Source: Alphaproteobacteria bacterium
Lineage (GTDB): Bacteria; Pseudomonadota; Alphaproteobacteria; Caulobacterales; Parvularculaceae
Assembly (NCBI GenBank): GCA_030433215.1
Contig: JAUIMC010000005.1
Span: 62,001-126,000 of the forward strand
DNA length: 64,000 nt
Reading direction: 5' to 3'
Each line of letters opens with the position of its first letter. The stretch's first letter is position 1. The notes beneath the pieces are model-generated. The model worked only from the letters and a program-made list of their open reading frames with translations. It had not been told where the DNA came from and searched no databases. The position numbers and the translations under genes are program-made. Shown piece by piece: positions 47,823-57,117 of the stretch.

Positions 47823-47856
47823 AAGGACTTTTATTCGCCCGAACAGGCAGGCGCAT

Positions 47857-47879
47857 TTTGTGCGCCTATACAGCACAAA
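47857..47879. promoter_or_regulatory. inverted repeat upstream of the DUF2490 gene
   Basis: TTTGTGC-N9-GCACAAA, perfect 7-bp arms, 35 bases upstream of the chosen ATG in a short intergenic region. It has the form of a dimeric repressor/activator site but fits no consensus I know (it is not the CRP/FNR spacing). Confidence 0.4.
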
Positions 47880-47973
47880 CAAAAATCAATGTCGAGAGCA
47901 GAAAAAATATCGTTTGAAGCGAGCCTGAAGCCGCCGGCTTGCAGCCGCGAGGCGAGACTACATCGCCGCCAGA

Positions 47974-48828
47974 TTACATCGCAGCGGGGGCCGCCGCGAT
48001 GGTGCGCCGGCTCGGGAACTTGTAGAATTTATGCGTGCCGATGGTCGCCGTCGGGGTCAGCGTATCCGCCCAATGGGGGTTCACGTAATCCGCATGATAA
48101 TGGGTCGCGTTGCGGCTGATCGGCGCGCGAACGCCCGCGAGAATGGCGCCGGACAGATCCTGCGATTCTTTCCATTTGCGCTTGTTGACGCGCGCCTGCA
48201 TGGACCCGTCGCATGTAAAGGAGAACTGGCAGCCGGTGCGCCGTTCCGAGCCCTGAAAAACAACGCCGCAGATCGAGTTCGGATAGACCGGGCTTTTCAC
48301 GCGATTGAGCACCACATCCGCCACCGCAAGCTGTCCGACGCGCGGTTCGGAGCGCGCTTCGTAATAGATGGCCTGCGCGAGGCATCGGCGTTCTTCGGCG
48401 TCGAGTTTCGCCACGGTGAGATCGGTGAAGTCGAAGGAAGCGAGCCCTTCGGTCGGATCTTCCGACGCAATCAGGTCGCCGGTGGCGACCGCCGGCTTCA
48501 GGCGCGGGCCGTCCATGGCCTGACGCGTCGCCGCGGTTTCTGCGGCAAGATAGGTCGCGAGGTCGGCGACAAGCTCTGCTTCCTGCGCGATCGCGGCCTC
48601 TCGCTGGCGTTCTTCCTCCGCGCGGCTCGCATTGACAGTGGCGCTCATGGCGCTGGCGACGACGCACACGGAGAGAAGCCCCGCCGCCAGAAGGCTGCGC
48701 AGGGTCCAGTTCACGTCGAGGCCCAATCCCGTATGGTGGGCGGGCGCATGGATGTCGGTCGCGTTTTTCACTGTCTTCTCGTTACGACGTCTTTTCGTTA
48801 CGACGGTCGCGCCAGGCGTCTTCTGCAC
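47974..48828 (-). CDS. cell wall hydrolase, SleB type
   Basis: 284 aa. Cytoplasmic N terminus (about 1-42), one membrane segment (about 43-65), an Ala/Glu-rich stalk, then the SleB/hydrolase_2 domain: LAQAIYYEARSEPRVGQLAV, DVVLNRVKSPVYPNSICGVV and CQFSFTCDG, with the family's catalytic Glu in YYEARSE. It would cut murein glycan from the periplasmic side. A perfect CtrA box lies 90 bases upstream of its ATG. Confidence 0.9.
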   Translation of the reverse strand: MQKTPGATVVTKRRRNEKTVKNATDIHAPAHHTGLGLDVNWTLRSLLAAGLLSVCVVASAMSATVNASRAEEERQREAAIAQEAELVADLATYLAAETAATRQAMDGPRLKPAVATGDLIASEDPTEGLASFDFTDLTVAKLDAEERRCLAQAIYYEARSEPRVGQLAVADVVLNRVKSPVYPNSICGVVFQGSERRTGCQFSFTCDGSMQARVNKRKWKESQDLSGAILAGVRAPISRNATHYHADYVNPHWADTLTPTATIGTHKFYKFPSRRTIAAAPAAM

Positions 48829-48917
48829 TATGACGCAAAAAACGCGCCTTGAAAGCGCGCTTACGCGAACGGAATATGGCGCCCGCGCATGGCTTTCGCA
48901 AACGAATTTGGGCCCTG

Positions 48918-48933
48918 TTAACCCTTTGTTAAC
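48918..48933. promoter_or_regulatory. perfect CtrA binding site
   Basis: TTAA-CCCTTTG-TTAAC matches the CtrA consensus TTAA-N7-TTAAC exactly, and GTTAAC on both sides makes it readable in either direction. It lies 90 bases upstream of the SleB-type hydrolase gene and past the 3' end of ppdK, so the hydrolase is the only plausible target. Confidence 0.75.
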
Positions 48934-49001
48934 CCTGCCAGGAAGGCCGCAACCCTTTGTTTTTATTGGGTTTCAAAAAGGGTCACGGGATCGTTAACCG
49001 T

Positions 49002-51692
49002 TTAGGCGGTTGAGCCGCCGTCGGTTTTTTCAAGTTTGGCTTGTGCTGCGGCCAATCGCGCAATCGGCGTCCTGTATGGCGAACAGGACACATAATCGAG
49101 CCCCGCGCCCTCAACGAAACGGATGGAATCCGGGTCGCCGCCATGCTCGCCGCAAATGCCGAGCTTGATGTCCGGCCGGGTCTTGCGGCCCTTTTCCGTG
49201 GCGATGTGAATGAGCGCGCCGACCCCATCGGGATCGAGCGTCACGAAAGGATCGCGTTCGAAGATGCCCTGACGCAGATAATCCGGCAGGAAGGCCGCGC
49301 TGTCGTCGCGCGACAGGCCGAAGGTCGTCTGGGTGAGGTCGTTGGTGCCGAAGGAGAAGAACTCCGCATCCTGCGCAATCGCATCGGCTGTGAGCGCGGC
49401 GCGCGGCAGTTCGATCATGGTGCCCACGAGATAGTCGAGCTTGATGTTCTTTTCCTTCAGGACCGCCAGCGCCACCGCGTCGGCGCGGTCTTTCAGGATG
49501 GAAAGCTCTTCGCGCTTGGCGACGAGCGGGATCATGATTTCCGGCGTCACCTTGTCGCCGGTCTCCTCGGCGATGGCGCAGGCCGCCTCCATAATCGCGC
49601 GCACCTGCATTTCGTAGATTTCCGGATAGGACACGCCGAGGCGGCAGCCGCGATGACCGAGCATCGGGTTGAATTCATGCAGCTTGTGCGCACGGTCTTT
49701 CAGCTTGCCGGCATCCATGCCCGACGATTTCGCAACTTCCTCGATCTCTTCGTCCGAATGCGGAAGGAATTCGTGCAGCGGCGGATCCAGAAGGCGGATC
49801 GTGACAGGCAAGCCGCTCATCACCCGGAACAACTCCTCGAAATCCGAACGCTGCATCGGCAGGAGCTTGGCCAGCGCCGCTTCGCGGCCTTTCTTGTCTT
49901 CCGACAAGATCATTTCGCGCACGGCGATGATCCGGTCCGATTCGAAGAACATGTGCTCGGTGCGGCAAAGCCCGATGCCTTCGGCGCCGAAATCGCGGGC
50001 CACCTGCGCATCGTGCGGGGTTTCGGCGTTGGCGCGCACTTTCATGCGGCGCACCTTGTCGGCCCAGGCCATGAGCGTCGCGAAGTCGCCGGAAAGCTCC
50101 GGCTGGACGGTCGGCACCGCGCCGGCGAAGACCTTGCCGACGCCGCCGTCGATGGTGACGCGCTCGCCCTTGTTCACCTGGCGGCCGCCGACGGTGAAGA
50201 AGCTTTCGGACTTGTCGATCTTGAGATCGCCCGCGCCGCACACGCAGGGCCGGCCCATGCCGCGCGCGACCACGGCCGCGTGGCTGGTCATGCCGCCGCG
50301 CGCCGTGACGATGCCTTTCGCGGCGTGCATGCCGTGAATGTCTTCCGGGCTGGTTTCGACGCGCACCAGGATGACCGGCTTTCCTTCCTGGGCGAGGCGC
50401 TCGGCCTCGTCGGAATTGAAGACCACTTCGCCTGACGCCGCGCCCGGCGAGGCCGGCAGGCCGGTAAGAAGCTGGTCGCGCGGCGCGTCCGGATCGAGCG
50501 AGGGGTGCAGAAGCTGGTCGAGGGAATGCGGATCGACGCGGCAGACCGCCTCTTCTTCGGTGATCAGGCCTTCCTTGCACATGTCGACGGCGATTTTCAG
50601 CGCGGCTTTCGCCGTACGCTTGCCGTTGCGGGTCTGCAGCATCCAGAGTTTCTGATTCTGGATGGTGAACTCGATGTCCTGCATGTCGCGGTAATGCTTC
50701 TCGAGCTTGTCGAAAACCTTCTCGAGTTCGGCATAGGCTTTCGGCATCGCCTCTTCCATGGAGGGCGCGTCGTCGTCCATCTCCTCGCGGGCGCGCTTGG
50801 TCAGCGCCTGGGGCGTGCGGATGCCGGCGACGACGTCCTCGCCCTGGGCGTTGACCAGGAATTCGCCGTAATACTGCTTGTCCCCCGTCGAGGGGTTGCG
50901 CGTGAAGGCGACGCCGGTCGCGGACGCATCGCCCATATTGCCGAACACCATGGCCTGGACGTTGACCGCCGTGCCCCAGCTTTCAGGGATGTGGTGCAGG
51001 CGGCGATAGGTGTTCGCGCGGTCATTGCGCCAGGAGCCGAAGACGGCGCCGATCGCGCCCCAGAGCTGTTCTTCCGGGTCCTGCGGAAACGGCTTTCCGA
51101 GTTCATCGGCGACGATTTTCTTGTAGCCTTCGATGATCGTCTTCCAGTCCTGCGCCGACAATTCCGTGTCGAGGAAGTAATCGTGCTCTTCCTTATAGGT
51201 TTCGAGGAGTTCCTCGAAGGAATGGTGATCGACCTCGAGCACCACGTCGGAATACATCTGGATGAAGCGGCGATAGCTGTCATAGGCGAAGCGCTCGTCG
51301 CCGGAGAGCGCGGCGAGCCCTTTCACCGTCTCGTCGGTGAGGCCGAGATTGAGGACCGTGTCCATCATGCCGGGCATCGAGGCGCGCGCGCCGGACCGCA
51401 CCGAGACCAGGAGCGGGTTCTTCTGGTCGCCGAAATTCATGCCGACCGCCTCGCCCACCTTGGCGAGCGCTGCATTGACCTGCTCGGTCAGCCCGGCGGG
51501 ATAGTTCCGGTCATTGGCGTAAAAGGCGGTGCAGACTTCCGTGGTGATGGTAAAGCCCGGGGGCACCGGCAGCCCGAGGCTCGCCATTTCAGCGAGATTC
51601 GCGCCTTTGCCGCCCAGAAGATTGCGCAGGGACGCATCGCCGTCCGACTGTCCTGCGCCGAAAGAATAAACCCACTTTGTCTTGTCGCTCAT
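49002..51692 (-). CDS. ppdK: pyruvate, phosphate dikinase
   Basis: 896 aa. Interconverts pyruvate, ATP and Pi with PEP, AMP and PPi. N-terminal ATP-grasp domain (KTKWVYSFGAGQSDGDASLRNLLGGKG region, about 4-60), phosphohistidine domain with catalytic His in GGMTSHAAVVARGMGRPC (about 455), and the PEP/pyruvate barrel with Cys in GICGEHGGDPDS (about 835). Length and order are normal. Monocistronic. Confidence 0.97.
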   Translation of the reverse strand: MSDKTKWVYSFGAGQSDGDASLRNLLGGKGANLAEMASLGLPVPPGFTITTEVCTAFYANDRNYPAGLTEQVNAALAKVGEAVGMNFGDQKNPLLVSVRSGARASMPGMMDTVLNLGLTDETVKGLAALSGDERFAYDSYRRFIQMYSDVVLEVDHHSFEELLETYKEEHDYFLDTELSAQDWKTIIEGYKKIVADELGKPFPQDPEEQLWGAIGAVFGSWRNDRANTYRRLHHIPESWGTAVNVQAMVFGNMGDASATGVAFTRNPSTGDKQYYGEFLVNAQGEDVVAGIRTPQALTKRAREEMDDDAPSMEEAMPKAYAELEKVFDKLEKHYRDMQDIEFTIQNQKLWMLQTRNGKRTAKAALKIAVDMCKEGLITEEEAVCRVDPHSLDQLLHPSLDPDAPRDQLLTGLPASPGAASGEVVFNSDEAERLAQEGKPVILVRVETSPEDIHGMHAAKGIVTARGGMTSHAAVVARGMGRPCVCGAGDLKIDKSESFFTVGGRQVNKGERVTIDGGVGKVFAGAVPTVQPELSGDFATLMAWADKVRRMKVRANAETPHDAQVARDFGAEGIGLCRTEHMFFESDRIIAVREMILSEDKKGREAALAKLLPMQRSDFEELFRVMSGLPVTIRLLDPPLHEFLPHSDEEIEEVAKSSGMDAGKLKDRAHKLHEFNPMLGHRGCRLGVSYPEIYEMQVRAIMEAACAIAEETGDKVTPEIMIPLVAKREELSILKDRADAVALAVLKEKNIKLDYLVGTMIELPRAALTADAIAQDAEFFSFGTNDLTQTTFGLSRDDSAAFLPDYLRQGIFERDPFVTLDPDGVGALIHIATEKGRKTRPDIKLGICGEHGGDPDSIRFVEGAGLDYVSCSPYRTPIARLAAAQAKLEKTDGGSTA

Positions 51693-52005
51693 CGGGTGTC
51701 CCGCTGCCTTCTGTCTGCCTTCCCCCGTCCCTTGACGGGACGCGGCCCTGCCTTAAAGCGCCGCAGCGCAACATCCAAGCCGGAAATTGCCGCATCGGCG
51801 TCATTGGCCATTTCTTTCAAGCACGTAGCATAGGGCCACAGCAAATGTCGCGGATAACTATCCCCGGCATTTTTTTCCGTGTTAGGCTGGGCCGCCGGCC
51901 CTTTTTCACGCGCTTTTTCCAGGCGTAAGGAAGGGGACGGCGGCACGCCACGATCGGGGGATGACCGGGGGAACGCGGGGTGAGCGGCCCCCGCCGGGGA
52001 GCCAT
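51693..52005. other. intergenic region upstream of ppdK
   Basis: 313 bases between the divergent ppdK and unknown membrane-protein genes. It should hold promoters for both, but I see no clear -35/-10 pair, no known operator and no hairpin with a T run. The frames across it are low-complexity. Confidence 0.5.
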
Positions 52006-53472
52006 ATGGGGAACGGGGGCGGCATTCTGGCTATGATGCTGGCGGGCGCGGCGGGTTTTTCCGGCGCGCTGGCGCAGGACCGTCCTGACGCCTTTGCCGC
52101 AGAGATCGCAGGCCTTTCCATTTCCGCTATCGCCGGGACAAGCGCCGTCCTCGCTTTTCTGGGGGCGGTCCTGTTTGCGGCGCTGACCTCGCGGCGGCTC
52201 GAAGGCTCTTCCCTCTTCAACCGGCTTTTCGTCGTGGTAGCGGTCACAGCCGGATTTTTCAGCGCCGTCAGTTCGGCCATCGGATTCGGCCTCATCACGT
52301 CCCAGGAACAGGCCGATTTCCTGCGCAATGCGGTCCTGCCCCCGGCCTTCGGCGCCTTTGTGTTCTGCCTCGCCGTAGCGATCTGGGTCGGCGGCGCCGA
52401 TTTCGTGCGCCACCGCGACTGGTTCCGCACTGTCGGCGGCGGGTTTTTGGGCGATGTCCTGTTTTTCCTGGAACGCGCCATCAAACTTTTCATCATCGTC
52501 CCGGCGCTGGCGCTGATCCTGTTTTTCGTGTCGACCTGGACGACGGTGGTGGGGATCGGCGGCGTCGACGCGGTGCGCCACACCTACACCTATGAAATCG
52601 ACCGGCTGGCGAGCGAATGCGCCGGCATCACCGCCTGGCGCCAGCGCGATTACCTGTTTCTGGAAGACCTGCGGCTTTCGGTGAACGACGTCACCCGCGT
52701 CGCCGAGGGCGAACGCGACGGCGGCGCGCAATCGGGCGCGGCGGGCGCCGGCGCCGTCACCGATTATTTCATGGGCATCGCAAACTGGTATGGCGGCCTT
52801 GCGGAAAGCGTCGCCGCCATCCTCGAGGCGCCGGACCCCTCAGGCGTCGATCCTTACGACCCGGATATCTGCACCGCGCGCACCGACGAGCTGAAACGCC
52901 TCCTCGCCCGCGGCGCCTTCGACAATGTGGACCGCTGGAACCGCGAGTTTGAAACCGCCTTCAACGATTTCGCCGGCGTCCTCAACCGCTGGCGCCATGA
53001 CAAGCGCATCGAACGCCTCCTGGACCAGCAGCTCGACACCTTCGCCCGCGCCAATCCGAAACCAGCGCGCATCACGGCCGCGCAGCGCAGCGCCATCGAC
53101 GCCTACGCCGAAGACGTCGAGGACGCGCTGAAGTCCCTGATCCGCTCGCAGAAACTGCAAAAGCCGCCGGTGCCGGTGAAGTCGGCGGCGGAGCTCTCTC
53201 CCGCCCGCGGGCTCGACATTTTCCGCGAGATTTTCAACCCGCCCCCGCCGCCGGAAGAACCGGAAACCGTTTCGCGCCGGCAATCGGTGGTTGATGCGGA
53301 GTTCGTGCCCGGCCTTTCGACCATCAGTCCCCGCGACGCCGTGTTGAAGCATGCCAACATCTTTTCCGATGTCTGGGCCCTCGCCATCGCATGGGATTAC
53401 GCGCCCTATATCCTGATGCTGGCGTTTTTATTCTTCCCTAGCGCCGAGCGCGCGAAGGGGTTCAAGGATTAG
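52006..53472 (+). CDS. large membrane protein of unknown function
   Basis: 488 aa. Probable signal/anchor at residues 5-22, membrane segments at about 35-58, 68-92, 101-122 and 150-180, then a mainly helical soluble region (about 190-440) rich in Arg/Asp with a Pro-rich stretch NPPPPPEEPE, and a final membrane segment at about 458-476 (YAPYILMLAFLFF). No family recognised. The ATG at 52006 has GGGGAG 5 bases upstream; an ATG 15 codons earlier is also open. Confidence 0.8.
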   Translation: MGNGGGILAMMLAGAAGFSGALAQDRPDAFAAEIAGLSISAIAGTSAVLAFLGAVLFAALTSRRLEGSSLFNRLFVVVAVTAGFFSAVSSAIGFGLITSQEQADFLRNAVLPPAFGAFVFCLAVAIWVGGADFVRHRDWFRTVGGGFLGDVLFFLERAIKLFIIVPALALILFFVSTWTTVVGIGGVDAVRHTYTYEIDRLASECAGITAWRQRDYLFLEDLRLSVNDVTRVAEGERDGGAQSGAAGAGAVTDYFMGIANWYGGLAESVAAILEAPDPSGVDPYDPDICTARTDELKRLLARGAFDNVDRWNREFETAFNDFAGVLNRWRHDKRIERLLDQQLDTFARANPKPARITAAQRSAIDAYAEDVEDALKSLIRSQKLQKPPVPVKSAAELSPARGLDIFREIFNPPPPPEEPETVSRRQSVVDAEFVPGLSTISPRDAVLKHANIFSDVWALAIAWDYAPYILMLAFLFFPSAERAKGFKD

Positions 53473-53484
53473 GCGCCCGCCCCC

Positions 53485-53648
53485 GTTCATCCCCGCGCAG
53501 GCGGGGATCCACAAAAAAGTTGATGTGTCATCGCCGGCTTTATGCCGGCGATCCAGTCTTCATAAAAACTGGATGCCCGGGACAAGCCCGGGCATGACAC
53601 ATTGAAATCTTGCGGATGGTTCTGGATCCCCGCTTTCGCAAGGATGAG
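53485..53648. repeat. family B palindromic repeat, split by a family A copy
   Basis: Left arm at 53485-53512 (TTCATCCCCGCGCAGGCGGG then GATCCA) and right arm at 53622-53648 (TGGATCCCCGCTTTCGCAAG then GATGAG) are the two ends of one 'catcccc...ggggatg' unit. The space between them is occupied by a complete family A element. Confidence 0.75.
53525..53600. repeat. dispersed palindromic repeat, family A, copy 3
   Basis: 76-bp element with GTGTCAT/ATGACAC ends, hairpins TCGCCGGC-TTTAT-GCCGGCGA and GCCCGGG-ACAAG-CCCGGGC, and ATCCAGT/ACTGGAT around the centre. Nested inside a family B unit. Confidence 0.85.
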
Positions 53649-53665
53649 CACAAAAAAACCAGCCC

Positions 53666-53968
53666 TCAGGCCCAGTGACCGCGCTTGTATTTGACGCCGT
53701 GCTTTTCGCAGATATCGCGCAGGCGGTCGGTGGCGTTCGCATCGCCCGCGAAAAATTCCTGCGCGAGCGCAAGGAGAAGATCGCCCCAGGCTTCTTTCGG
53801 CACGATGGTCCAGAACTCGTAATCGCCGTCGTCGTAAATCTTTTTGACGAGCTCGCCCATGTCCTGGGTGTCGATGAGAAATTCGTCTTTCTCGAGCCGC
53901 GCGCGCACGGAGCGGAAGGGATCGCCCTCCTGGAGGAAAAGCTCGACGCTTTTGCCGTCATCGGCCAT
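53666..53968 (-). CDS. conserved-looking small protein downstream of glyS
   Basis: 100 aa, acidic, soluble, with aromatic residues (DYEFWTIVPKEAWGDLLLALAQ, cited as position about 49-70) and two Cys-free ends. I do not recognise the family. It starts 2 bases after the glyS stop, so it is almost certainly cotranslated with glyS. The palindromic repeats follow it. Confidence 0.78.
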   Translation of the reverse strand: MADDGKSVELFLQEGDPFRSVRARLEKDEFLIDTQDMGELVKKIYDDGDYEFWTIVPKEAWGDLLLALAQEFFAGDANATDRLRDICEKHGVKYKRGHWA

Positions 53969-53970
53969 GA

Positions 53971-56064
53971 CTAGCCCTCAAGTTTGGAAAAGTCCGCGAC
54001 TTTCGCCGTGGCGGCGGTAAGGCGCGCGAGGAGCGACAGACGATTGGCGCGCAGCTTCGCGTCATCGGCGTTGACCGTGACTTTTTCGAAGAAGGCGTCG
54101 AGCGGCGCGCGCAATTTCGCCAGCGCCGACATGGCCGCTTCGAAATCTTCGTCCGCGACGGCCTTTTCGGCGGTCGCTTCGGCGTCTTTCAGCGCCGCGA
54201 ACAGCGCCTTTTCCTCTTTTTCTGCGAGCGCGCCCTCTTGCACGGCTTGCGGATCAGAGGGGGAGCCATCCTTCTTCTCTTCGGCCTTCAGGATGTTGCC
54301 TGCGCGCTTGTAAGCCGCCGCGAGATTGGCGCCGTCATCGGTTTTGAGAAATGCTTCAAGCGCATCGAGACGACTAACGATCAACACAAGATCATCATGG
54401 AGATCGCCGTCAGAGTCTTCCAGCACCGCATCGACATGATCGTGCCGGCTGCCGCGTTCGCGCAAATGGACTTTCAAGCGGTCATGGAAAAACTCAACAA
54501 GACTCGAACCGTGTGTCAGATGCGCCGCGACAGCATCGGGGTGCACGCTCTCAAGGTTTTTGAACGCCGGCATGAAAACATGAAAAAGGTTTTGCCGAAT
54601 ATTATTGTTAAGCGTGACGGCAATCACTCCCAACGCAGCACGCCGCAACGCAAAGGGATCGCTTGAGCCGGTCGGTTTTTTATCGATGGCCCAGAAGGCG
54701 GTCAGTGTGTCGATCTTGTCGGCGAGCGCCACCGCAACACTAACCGGCGCAGTCGGAACCTCGTCGTCCTGACCGGCGGGTTTGTAGTGATCGCGGATGG
54801 CGTTCGCGATGTCTTCGGGCTCGCCCTGCGCCAGTGCGTAATAGCGGCCCATGACGCCTTGCAGTTCGGGAAACTCGTAGACCATGCCGGTGACGAGGTC
54901 GGCTTTCGCGAGCATCGCCGCGCGTTTCGCCAGGTCCGGATCGGCGCCCACTGACGGCGCGATTTCTTCGGCCAGCGCCGCGATGCGCCGCGCCTTGTCG
55001 CCGACGCTGCCGAGCCCTTCAAAGAAGGTCACCTGGTCGAGACGCTCAAGGCGTTGGGCCAGCGGCGTTTTCAGATCCTGATTGTAAAGGAACCACGCAT
55101 CGGAAAGCCGCGCGGTCAACACGCGCTCATAGCCCTCGCGCATGGCTTTCCCGCCGTCCGGCGCCTCGATATTGGCGACGTAAACGAACCTGTTCGCGAG
55201 CGCGCCCGTCTTCGGGTCTCTCACGGAAAAATATTTCTGGTGGCCGCGCATGGAGGCGGTCAGCACTTCGTCGGGCACGGTGAGGAATTTCTCGTCGAAC
55301 GAGCCCATCATGGCGACCGGCCATTCGGCGAGGCCCGCCACTTCGTTGAGGAGTCCCTGATCCTCGACCAGCTCCAAGCCTTGCGCCTTGCACAGCGTCG
55401 CCGCGTCCTCCGCGATCATCTCTTTGCGTTCATCCGTATCGAGAACGACCTTGGCCTTTTTCAGCGCCGCCGCATAAGCCTCGAAGGAGCGCGCCTGGAT
55501 GACATCCGGCGCCAGGAAGCGGTGCCCTTGCGTCTCATCGCCCGCGACGACGCCGTCGATCTCGAACGGAATCACCTCGCCATCGAAGGCGCACAGGATC
55601 GAGTGAAGCGGGCGCACCCAGCGCAAGTCGCCGTCGCCCCAGCGCATGCTTTTCGGCCAAGAAAAGCCGCGCACAATGTCAGGCACGAAGCCGGCGATGA
55701 GATCGCTCGTCAGGCTCCCCTTGCGATCGATCACCGCCACCCAATAGGCGCCTTTTTTATCCTCGCGCTGCTCGCACTCGTCGAGGCTGGAAAGCCCCGC
55801 GGATTTGAGGAACCCTTCCACCGCCTTTTCGGGCGCGCCGACGCGCGGGCCCTTTTTCTCCTCGCGCCGGTCGGGCTGGCGCGCGGGCAGGCCGTCCGCC
55901 ACGAGGGTCAGCCGCCGGGGCCCGGCGAAAGCCTTCACCCCTTCGGGCATGAAGCCGGCGTCCAAAAGGGCCTTCATCACCGCCTTTTCAAGGTCGGCGG
56001 CGGCGCGGGTTTGCATACGCGCGGGGATTTCTTCGGAGCGGAGTTCGAGGAGCAATTCGGGCAT
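53971..56064 (-). CDS. glyS: glycine--tRNA ligase, beta subunit
   Basis: 697 aa. Begins MPELLLELRSEEIPARMQ, the canonical GlyS start, and has GFSWPKSMRWGDGDLRWVRP and RKEMIAEDAATLCKAQG-like tRNA-binding segments, an HD-like central region and a C-terminal anticodon-binding part. It pairs with GlyQ to form the alpha2beta2 enzyme. The alpha-subunit gene lies 3.9 kb away instead of adjacent. Confidence 0.97.
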   Translation of the reverse strand: MPELLLELRSEEIPARMQTRAAADLEKAVMKALLDAGFMPEGVKAFAGPRRLTLVADGLPARQPDRREEKKGPRVGAPEKAVEGFLKSAGLSSLDECEQREDKKGAYWVAVIDRKGSLTSDLIAGFVPDIVRGFSWPKSMRWGDGDLRWVRPLHSILCAFDGEVIPFEIDGVVAGDETQGHRFLAPDVIQARSFEAYAAALKKAKVVLDTDERKEMIAEDAATLCKAQGLELVEDQGLLNEVAGLAEWPVAMMGSFDEKFLTVPDEVLTASMRGHQKYFSVRDPKTGALANRFVYVANIEAPDGGKAMREGYERVLTARLSDAWFLYNQDLKTPLAQRLERLDQVTFFEGLGSVGDKARRIAALAEEIAPSVGADPDLAKRAAMLAKADLVTGMVYEFPELQGVMGRYYALAQGEPEDIANAIRDHYKPAGQDDEVPTAPVSVAVALADKIDTLTAFWAIDKKPTGSSDPFALRRAALGVIAVTLNNNIRQNLFHVFMPAFKNLESVHPDAVAAHLTHGSSLVEFFHDRLKVHLRERGSRHDHVDAVLEDSDGDLHDDLVLIVSRLDALEAFLKTDDGANLAAAYKRAGNILKAEEKKDGSPSDPQAVQEGALAEKEEKALFAALKDAEATAEKAVADEDFEAAMSALAKLRAPLDAFFEKVTVNADDAKLRANRLSLLARLTAATAKVADFSKLEG

Positions 56065-56107
56065 GGGAGCGCGTTCTAAGGGGGGTTAAGGCTCGCGGCA
56101 AGCGGCC

Positions 56108-56554
56108 TCAGCCAGTCATCCGCCGGACCTGCACGGCGTTAACCCGGACGGCGAGCTTTTCCTGCGCATTCCTGAAATCCGCCTCCACATGGATGAGGGT
56201 CTTGGCGGCGTTGGTGACCCGCCCCTCGATCACCGCCACGGGCATGGTGAGGGGCCGGAAATAATTCGTCTCGAGCCTGGAGGTGCGGAAACGCTCCTTC
56301 TCCTCGGTCAGGACCGTCATGGTCGCGAGCCCCGCCACATGGTCGGCCACCGAGGCGATATGCCCGCCGAACATCACCCCGTCGGGCATGACGAAGCGGT
56401 CGTCGATCTCCCAGCGCATCTTGATAAGGCCCCAGGACCAGTCGAGCAGGACAAGCTCGCCGAGTTTCTCGCGCGCCCAGTCGTTGAAGCGCGAGCCGCC
56501 GTCCTTGTAGCCGTTCAGAATGTCGGTGTGGCGCTCTGAGGTGGTGCGGGTCAT
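56108..56554 (-). CDS. hotdog-fold thioesterase, PaaI-like
   Basis: 148 aa. The active-site segment PDGVMFGGHIASVADHVAGL has the Gly-Gly-His and Asp pattern of PaaI-type acyl-CoA thioesterases. Substrate unknown. Its ATG overlaps the stop of the DUF6438 gene by 4 bases, and glyS starts 43 bases after its stop. Confidence 0.87.
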   Translation of the reverse strand: MTRTTSERHTDILNGYKDGGSRFNDWAREKLGELVLLDWSWGLIKMRWEIDDRFVMPDGVMFGGHIASVADHVAGLATMTVLTEEKERFRTSRLETNYFRPLTMPVAVIEGRVTNAAKTLIHVEADFRNAQEKLAVRVNAVQVRRMTG

Positions 56555-57117
56555 TGGGTTTCTTCTTCGCCGCCGTAAAACGCTTCGCGCGGACCAATGA
56601 AACTGTCGAGGTCCAGCACCTTGTCGATCTCGAGGATCATCGCGTCGAGGTCTTCGCGCCCTTCAAAGCCCATGCAACCCTGATAGAGGCTGACGGAATG
56701 GGAAAGCCGCGCGGCGTCGAAAGAGACAATGACGCTCGGCATGTCGGTGGCGCGGCTCGGACAATTGGACCCGTCCTCATCGGGATAGGCCGCGTCGTAA
56801 GACGAGAAATCATGGTCCTTCGCGATCCGGATCAGTTTCCGGAACGAGCCGTCGGGCAGCCGCTTGCTGACCGCGCCTTCGTCTTCCCTGACGAAACGCT
56901 CGCCCTTGAAGACCAGCACGTCGCGCTCATCGACCAGCACTTCGTATACCGGACAGAAGCCGAAACAGGCCGTGCGCTGCAGCGTGAACTGGTCATACTC
57001 CTCGGTCTTGTCTCCCGTATTGACGCCGCGCGTCACATAGGGATCGTAGCCCGTGGGCGTGCCGCATGCGACGAGAAAAAGCGCGCTCAACAGCGTGGTT
57101 GTCATCAGTCGTTTCAT
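56551..57117 (-). CDS. lipoprotein with DUF6438-like domain
   Basis: 188 aa. Signal with lipobox FLVAC (Cys18). The domain carries LQRTACFGFCPVYEVLVDE with the CFGFCP Cys pair, typical of DUF6438, and two further Cys (NCPSR, GCMG). The function of the family is unknown. It overlaps the upstream peptidyl-prolyl isomerase gene by 4 bases. Confidence 0.85.
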   Translation of the reverse strand: MKRLMTTTLLSALFLVACGTPTGYDPYVTRGVNTGDKTEEYDQFTLQRTACFGFCPVYEVLVDERDVLVFKGERFVREDEGAVSKRLPDGSFRKLIRIAKDHDFSSYDAAYPDEDGSNCPSRATDMPSVIVSFDAARLSHSVSLYQGCMGFEGREDLDAMILEIDKVLDLDSFIGPREAFYGGEEETQ

